DNA of 64,000 nt, taken from Krasilnikovozyma curviuscula (Eukaryota > Basidiomycota > Tremellomycetes > Cystofilobasidiales > Mrakiaceae). Where the stretch lies: NCBI GenBank assembly GCA_014825775.1, contig MVAQ01000001.1, positions 248,001 through 312,000 on the forward strand. The letters run 5' to 3'. Shown here in pieces: positions 58,548-64,000 of the stretch. The notes beneath the pieces are model-generated. The model was not told the DNA's origin and made no database searches. It saw nothing but the letters and a program-made list of their open reading frames with translations. Every line of letters begins with the position of its first letter. The stretch's first letter is position 1. The translations under genes were made by a program, and so were the position numbers.

Positions 58548-60606
58548 ATGCCAGCAGATTGCCAGATCTGTCAGGGGGACCTATTTGCTATACATGATGA
58601 GGATGAGCATGGAAAGAAGGAAGGGGACCAGATGGACATCAAGTGTTTACCCTGTGGTCAGCCCAAATGATATTTTCTCTTGCTTAATCTCTTTAGTACA
58701 CTAATGCAAACCTCTACTCGATCTGTAGGTCATGTGTATCATGCTCACTGTATCGAAGCTTGGCTTGGAACGAAGGCTGGCAACCGTTGTCCTCAGAGGT
58801 GTCCTGCGCCGATGAGTATCGTCCCAAAGCGACTCTACTTCACTGGAAATGCCTTCGATGATGCGGAATACCAAGAAAACAAGCAACGGAGGAGACTTGA
58901 AGGTGTTAGGAGCGAAGGATCAAGCATTATCGAGGGACTGTCGAGTGAAGAAGCCACGGACAGAGAGAAACTGCTGTTCATACAGAGGTGTGAATCCTAT
59001 CTCGCAAAGATGGCCGCAGGTACTTCTGAGAACAAAGACAATATTGATGATCAGACGATGCTTCGACACGAGAAGAAACTCAAGGCGAGTATTCCTCGCC
59101 CGCGCTGCATGTATCTGCAACCCCACTAACGCGCGTTCTCTTCCCTCCGCGACAGCCCATTCTCAAAAGCATTGCGACTCAGCTCATAGCTGTAGCAAAT
59201 ACACTGCCCCTCAATCAGAAGATCTCAGAGCTAGAATCTGAGCGAGATGCACTCAAAGCGAAGTCGTCAGAACTACAGAAGTGAGTGCTGCATTCTTCAT
59301 CCTCAGCTGGTGTTGAGTTGACCACCTTTCTTCTTCTGCCGATTCAGAGAGACCAAACAAAAGCTCATCACTCACAGACTTAAAGACTTGGAATCCCGAA
59401 CCAAAGAAAAACAAGAACTTACAGATGGGTTCGCAGCTTCGGAGAAGATTCTCAAGGAAGAAATCTCCAAGCTCAGAACCCAGTTGAGCGTTGGTGAAGC
59501 TTCGTTTTCAGATGAAGTTAAGCAAAGGAAGTCTTTGAAAATGTAAGTCTCCCTGTCTTCGCGCTGCTTCTTCGCTGTTACTGAATCCTATCCTTCCTCT
59601 TCTAGCAAACTTGAGAAAGCTGAAGAGTCTCTGGAGAGTAGAATTCAAACATGTTCTCAGCTTAATGCGAAGGTAATTGCAGAGAACCAACCCATTGGTC
59701 TTGCTGCAACGCTGACGGTGCTCCTTTCAACAGTTGGTGAAGCGCAAGCTTGAACTGGACAAGGCCAACGAAACCATCGTGACGCTTCAAAAAAAACTCA
59801 ACCGGACAAATGCCAGACTCTCTGACTCATATGCCAATACATCTCACAACAAATCGACTTCATCAGCAGCAGATTATTCCGAAATATATGACGAGACGTG
59901 GGATGAAAACTTTGAAGTTGCCATGGAAGACGAAGAAGACGGAGCCGAAGACCAGTTGATGTCATTCAATCATTACATGCGAGGTAATGGAAATGAAGGG
60001 ATCTCAATGAGAAGAGTTGGAGATGGGGTCAGGTCGTTACAACGGTTCCCCAACAAACAGCCTGTCGCTTCAACTTCCAAGACCACCAGCACCAATGCCA
60101 AAGTGTCCATTTTGTCTACACTACCATCTCACAAACTTCTATCATCTGATTCAGAGGAGGACGTCCTACTGGCTCCTCCAGCAGCACCCAAGAAGACGAC
60201 CTCATCGTCGTATACAACTCGTCCCAGATCACCTTCACCCTCGCGACCGACGTCAACCGCTAGCAGTAGCAACATGAACGTGGTCGATCTCACTCAAGAC
60301 TCACCACCACCATTCAAGAGGTTAAAACCACTTCAAGCCTCGAATGCATCACCCTCACGATCGAAGTCGACAGCTCCCATGGCATCTTCAAAATCAAAGG
60401 TGCCGAACAATGCTTCGATTCGACGAGCCGTTGTGAGCTTGGGAACGACGGTAGGGACAACTGAAAGCGGTGCTTTTAAGAGTGGACCCAGATTCGACAA
60501 CACATTCACGTCCGGCGCCGGTGTGTCGAAGAGTCGAGTTGCGTCGAAGGAGAATAAAGCGCTCTTCTTTCATGGTCCCAAAGTCAAAACTAAGATCAAG
60601 CTGTGA
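58548..60606 (+). CDS. RING-finger E3, TRAIP-like, with coiled coil and SUMO-interacting motif
   Basis: N-terminal RING: MPADCQICQGDLF, then MDIKCLPCGHVYHAHCIEAW and CPQRCPAPM, giving C-C-C-H-H-C-C-C type spacing. A long coiled coil follows (LNQKISELESERDALKAKSS, LKDLESRTKEKQELTDG, LRTQLSVGEASFSDEVKQRK, KRKLELDKANETIVTLQKKL). The C-terminal third is disordered with a SUMO-interacting motif MNVVDLTQDSPPP and a KEN box near the end (VASKENKALFFHG). The RING plus coiled-coil plus short-motif tail resembles TRAIP/Nopo, an E3 acting at stalled replication forks, but a PIP box could not be seen. The KEN motif suggests APC/C-controlled turnover. Orthology is tentative. Confidence 0.8.
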
Positions 60607-61243
60607 GGGGGATTTGGCCAGTGTAGTGATGTTGTATGAAGCCTGTATTTTTCTGTTCTTAGTCTGCTTTGTAATGATAGTCCTCTTAAAAGTTGCAGTC
60701 CACAAAGCGCAACTTTGCGAAAGATATGCAGGCTTCGCAGGCGAAAGCTGTCATGTCGGAATGTCCCAACTGCGTCAACCGGCAAACATCCTCATAGGTT
60801 CCTGGCGTATCCAACAGTGAAGCTCCCAAATAGAAAGAGCCTCAGTCAGAAGAGCTTTCGAAAGATACAGAAGATGGAAAGAGCCTTCTGACATCGTTTG
60901 TGGTCGGACACCCTCATCCCTGCCAAAGTGCGCTCAGTCGTAATCAAAATCTTTTTTAAGATCCTCATAGACTTCAACGCCTGTTCTCCGACTTAGCGTG
61001 GGTTTCAGGTTCTCATTGATGATTGTGGCGTCCTACGTCTTGGCGGAGGTAGTAAATTCGGGGGAAGCATTCACCGGCGCCAGCATTTCACCGGCGGCAG
61101 CTATATCTTCACCCCCTCTTTTTTTAGCTTGAGTATTAAAAAGGAGAGAGGAGAGTCGCTGGGGCACCTTGCTTTCCCCATTTCCCTTTACCGCGTTCCC
61201 CCTCTGTTTCCCTGCTCAAAAAGGAGCAGTCTTTATCTTCCCT
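60607..61243. other. Intergenic, promoter region of sugar transporter
   Basis: 637 bp between the RING gene stop and the transporter ATG. It contains a direct repeat (agcatt(t)caccggcg at 61066-61079 and 61082-61096) and an in-frame region ahead of the ATG. No coding exon recognised. Confidence 0.4.
61066..61096. repeat. Direct repeat about 150-180 bp upstream of the transporter ATG
   Basis: agcattcaccggcg and agcatttcaccggcg, 16 bp apart start to start, so nearly one and a half helical turns. They could be paired regulatory sites or chance. Confidence 0.5.
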
Positions 61244-64000
61244 ATGGCCACAATGACGGAGACGGACAATCGTGCGATCTCACCTGTCAACGAGAAGGAA
61301 CCAGAGGTGTTCGAGCGAAAAGATGGCAGGCCAGCCTTTAATGGTAAGCTAAGCCTTGGCTTGGTTTCCATCTCACGGATTTTCAGCAGGTTTTCTGACA
61401 GTATGTATACATCGCAGGCCACGCCTACCCACCCTCCGCCGATCAGCTGGTCTCTAGAATGGAAGGAATGCCAGGATATACTCGTCCGGATCCTTCGAAG
61501 AGAAGCATTAAAGAACGGATCGTTGGTAACGTGTCAGTACTGCTGGGCTTGTTGTTCAGACCGCCGCAGATCTGACGGTCTTCTACTCTCTTTCAGCTGG
61601 ATCATATGCTCTTTTTGTTGCCTTGGAGGCTGTATGTTTGGTGCAGATATTGGTCAGATCTCTCTTCTTCTCACTACTGGCTTCACATCAAACTTATGTA
61701 AGACGATTTGTTTGCTTCGATCTTTACTACAGCTTCCATGTCTGCAGTTTTGTAAGTCTTTCCATCTTGATATGCGTCGTCTCTCTTTTGTTCTATATAT
61801 CCGAGCCATCTTAGTTATTATCTGAGGGTGATTTCGAGCCGAAACGTGGAGTTTGCGACGCAACACTAACTATCACCATTGTTTACATTCAGAGCGTTGC
61901 CTTCGTACAACAACTATTTCGGCAATCCAGACTCTTCCCTCCAAGGCGGAATCTCTTCCAGTATTAGTGCGGGTAGCTTTGGTGGTTCTTTGCTTTACAT
62001 GTGGCTGGGTGACCGACTGGGTCGTCGTGGTACCCTCATCTGCGCTTGTTGTATCTGGATCGTTGGTGCTGTCATACAAACTTCTACCACCACTGTTGCC
62101 CAACTGGTAGTTGGTAGGGTAATTTCAGGAATTTGCGTTGGGCTTGCCAGTTCAACTGTGCCTGTAAGTCGCTGTTAGTCAAGGTTTCCCTTGTTTCTGG
62201 ACATTCAGCCCATTCTATTCCGACAGGTCTATCAAAGTGAAATGGCGCCTCCTCAGATCCGTGGTCGTCTAGTCTCTCTGCAGCAGTGGGGTATTGATTG
62301 GGGTGAGTTAAGATAGCTAAATTTGTTTGCACGGTCTCTGACGCTTTGCGATGAAGGTATTCTTCTCGGGTACTTCGTTGAATACGGCTGCTCGTTCATT
62401 GGCGATGGCAATTCTCAACTGAACTTCCGAATTCCTTGGATCTTGCAAGTGATCCCTGGCTTGCTATTGATGGCTGGTATGATCTTTGTGCTTCCTGAAT
62501 CTCCAAGGTTAGTTGGTCCCTTTCCTCTTTCCAATCCGACTGTCCTTCTCTGTCTTAACCAAGCCATGATCGCCTGAGCTGAAATATAAATATTATCAGA
62601 TGGCTTGCTTCTCAAGGAAAATACGAAGACTCACTTATGGTGCTCGCTCGAGTGCACGGTGCTGGCAACCCAAGGGACCCGTTTGTGCTCGCACAGTACA
62701 CTGAAATTAGGGAGCAGATCATTGCTGAAAATACAGAAGAGCTCTCCTTCCTCAACATCTTCTCTCCGAAATACCTGAAGAGGCTCTTCCTCGCCTGTTC
62801 CGTCCAAATGTGGTGCCAGTTGAGCGGGATCAACGCCCTCATGTACTATATAGTTTATATTTTCCAGAGCGCTGGATTGACAGGAACCAATGTAAACTTA
62901 ATCGCTTCTGCGATTCAATACGTAAGTCAAAGCCGCGTGCGCCTCTTCTTACGCTTCTTCCCATCCTAACAATCTCTCGCATTACCCCTTCTCTCATCTC
63001 TCAATGTGGCACTGGAACCATTGCTCAGGTTTGCTTTGTCTGCGGAACCGTCCCTGCAATCTTCTATATGGACTCGTGGGGAAGAAGACCAGCTTGGTTG
63101 GTTGGTGGTATTGCTCAAGGCGCCAGTTTGTTCATTGTTGGAGGTTTACAAGCTGGTTATGGATCAGCTGCTACAGTTGCTACGAACGGCACTACCGCTT
63201 GGATTGTCCAGGGCAACTTGGGGGTCACGATTGTTATCATTTTCTTCTCCTACATGTTCATTATCTTCAATGCCAGTAAGAAATACCTTAATTCTCTCCT
63301 TTTTCTTGTTACTGAGAGACTCAATTGACTGACTCGAATCCTACTTTTCCGTCATAGTGCTTTTCGGCCCCATTTCTTGGTGCTACCCAACTGAAGTTTT
63401 CCCCTTGGCCATCAGATCGTGAGCAGGACATCCAAGAACTGACAAAAGTTATGATTTTCTGATGGCCTCTCTTGTCATTTCTTATGCAGACATGGTATCG
63501 GAATGAGTACCGCTACGACTTGTAAGTTTGTTTCCCTTTTCGATTGACCGTCCCATCACAAATCTGACCACACCGCAATCTCTCGAATTTTCGCTTACGC
63601 AGGGGCATTCACATTTGCCGTGACGTATTTCACTCGTAAGAGACTTTCAGCCTCCACAGCTGTTGTGTGATGAGGTCGCTGATACCTGGCTGTCTTTCCC
63701 TTCATAATTCAGCTCCTGCCCTCAACACCATCACCTGGAGAACCTACTTTGTCTTTGGTACCTTCGTAAGCATATCTGTTCTTGAGGTTCTGCTTGAGAC
63801 ACACTTTATCTACATCACATGTTCTGATTGTGTTTTTCTTTGCGTCGTAGTGCTTTGCTGCTTCGATCCATTTCTGGTTCATGTTCCCAGAAACTCGTGG
63901 CAGACCACTTGTGAGCAGTAGTTTTGTTTACTGCACTGCTTGTAGAGCTTGCTGACCAACTTACTTTCTAATCGCAGGAGGAAATGGATGTCCTCTTCGA
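61244..64000 (+). CDS. Sugar-porter family MFS transporter (partial, 3' end beyond window)
   Basis: Starts MATMTETDNRAISPVNEKEP. Splicing gives GHAYPPSADQLVSRMEGMPG, VWIICSFCCLGGCMFGADI, then a 19-nt exon leading to ASMSAVLALPSYNNYFGNPD. Sugar-porter motifs follow: WLGDRLGRRGTLICACC (G-D-R-x-G-R-R), VPVYQSEMAPPQIRGRLVSL, LPESPRWLASQGKYEDSLM, FLACSVQMWCQLSGINALMY (Q-x-x-G-x-N-x-x-x-Y-Y), YMDSWGRRPAWLVGG and WCYPTEVFPLAIRS. The last exons give ITWRTYFVFGTF and FWFMFPETRGRPLEEMDVLF just before the edge. It is distinct from the transporter at 19831-22167 (different TM1 and loop sequences), so the two are not a recent duplicate pair. Substrate likely a hexose or related sugar; not determinable. 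Confidence 0.9.

Noticed and set aside
19831..64000. The two sugar transporters as a recent tandem or segmental duplication
   Set aside because: Their TM1 regions, loop motifs and C-termini differ (PELKGKSLEELN versus PETRGRPLEEMD), indicating different subfamilies.
1..64000. Biosynthetic cluster, transposon, viral insert or mating-type locus
   Set aside because: No polyketide/NRPS/terpene genes, no reverse transcriptase, transposase or terminal repeats, and no homeodomain or pheromone genes beside the HMG-box factor were seen.

Overview
This window is nuclear DNA from a filamentous or yeast-like basidiomycete. Nearly every gene is broken by many short GT-AG introns, mostly about 45-80 nt, with CTAAC/CTGAC-type branch points. 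The gene set (sterol-sensing SCAP, VPS1, KAP120, a three-LIM protein, RAD54, a MATA-type HMG-box factor, DHA1 and sugar-porter transporters) and the very compact layout fit a tremellomycete of the Cryptococcus/Kwoniella kind. That assignment is an inference from style and gene content, not from a search. I saw no rRNA, tRNA, CRISPR or recognisable transposon.

Layout. 1-3155: 5' half of a SCAP/Scp1 sterol sensor (minus, runs off the left edge), divergent from a TANGO2/NRDE protein. 3363-10012: a vezatin/Inp2-like myosin-binding membrane protein and the dynamin VPS1, both minus. 10543-13186: an FBXO9-type F-box protein and a GNAT acetyltransferase, plus. 13286-17444: karyopherin KAP120 (minus), head-to-head with a coiled-coil protein (17601-19545). 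19831-22167: a sugar-porter transporter (minus) with extremely small 5' exons. 23274-25449: an acidic disordered protein (minus). 26176-26564: a 94-residue charged protein. 27370-30217: gamma-tubulin complex GCP4 (minus), whose start codon overlaps that of a GT61 glycosyltransferase (30216-32663). 32767-34151: aldo-keto reductase (minus). 34482-37210: PP5-type phosphatase PPT1. 37814-39858: DHA1 transporter. 40972-43517: HMG-box factor. 43893-46634: LIM protein (minus), 103 bp from a UPF0029/IMPACT-type protein (46738-47473). 47565-50002: OXR1/TLD protein (minus). 50493-54240: RAD54. 55068-57453: CCZ1 (minus). 57618-58254: an orphan one-TM protein (minus). 58548-60606: RING/coiled-coil E3. 61244-64000: a second sugar porter, cut by the right edge.

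The genes are mainly core eukaryotic housekeeping: endomembrane and organelle dynamics (SCAP, TANGO2, VPS1, Inp2-like, CCZ1), genome maintenance (RAD54, RING E3), cytoskeleton (GCP4, LIM) and transport. I found no convincing novel multi-gene system. The most unusual signals concern gene architecture: a cluster of micro-exons that appears to need a 2-nt exon, a 10-nt exon in RAD54, a candidate 6-nt exon in PPT1, and two divergent genes whose ATGs share a CATG. Gene models were made by hand from splice signals and reading-frame continuity; exon edges are predictions.
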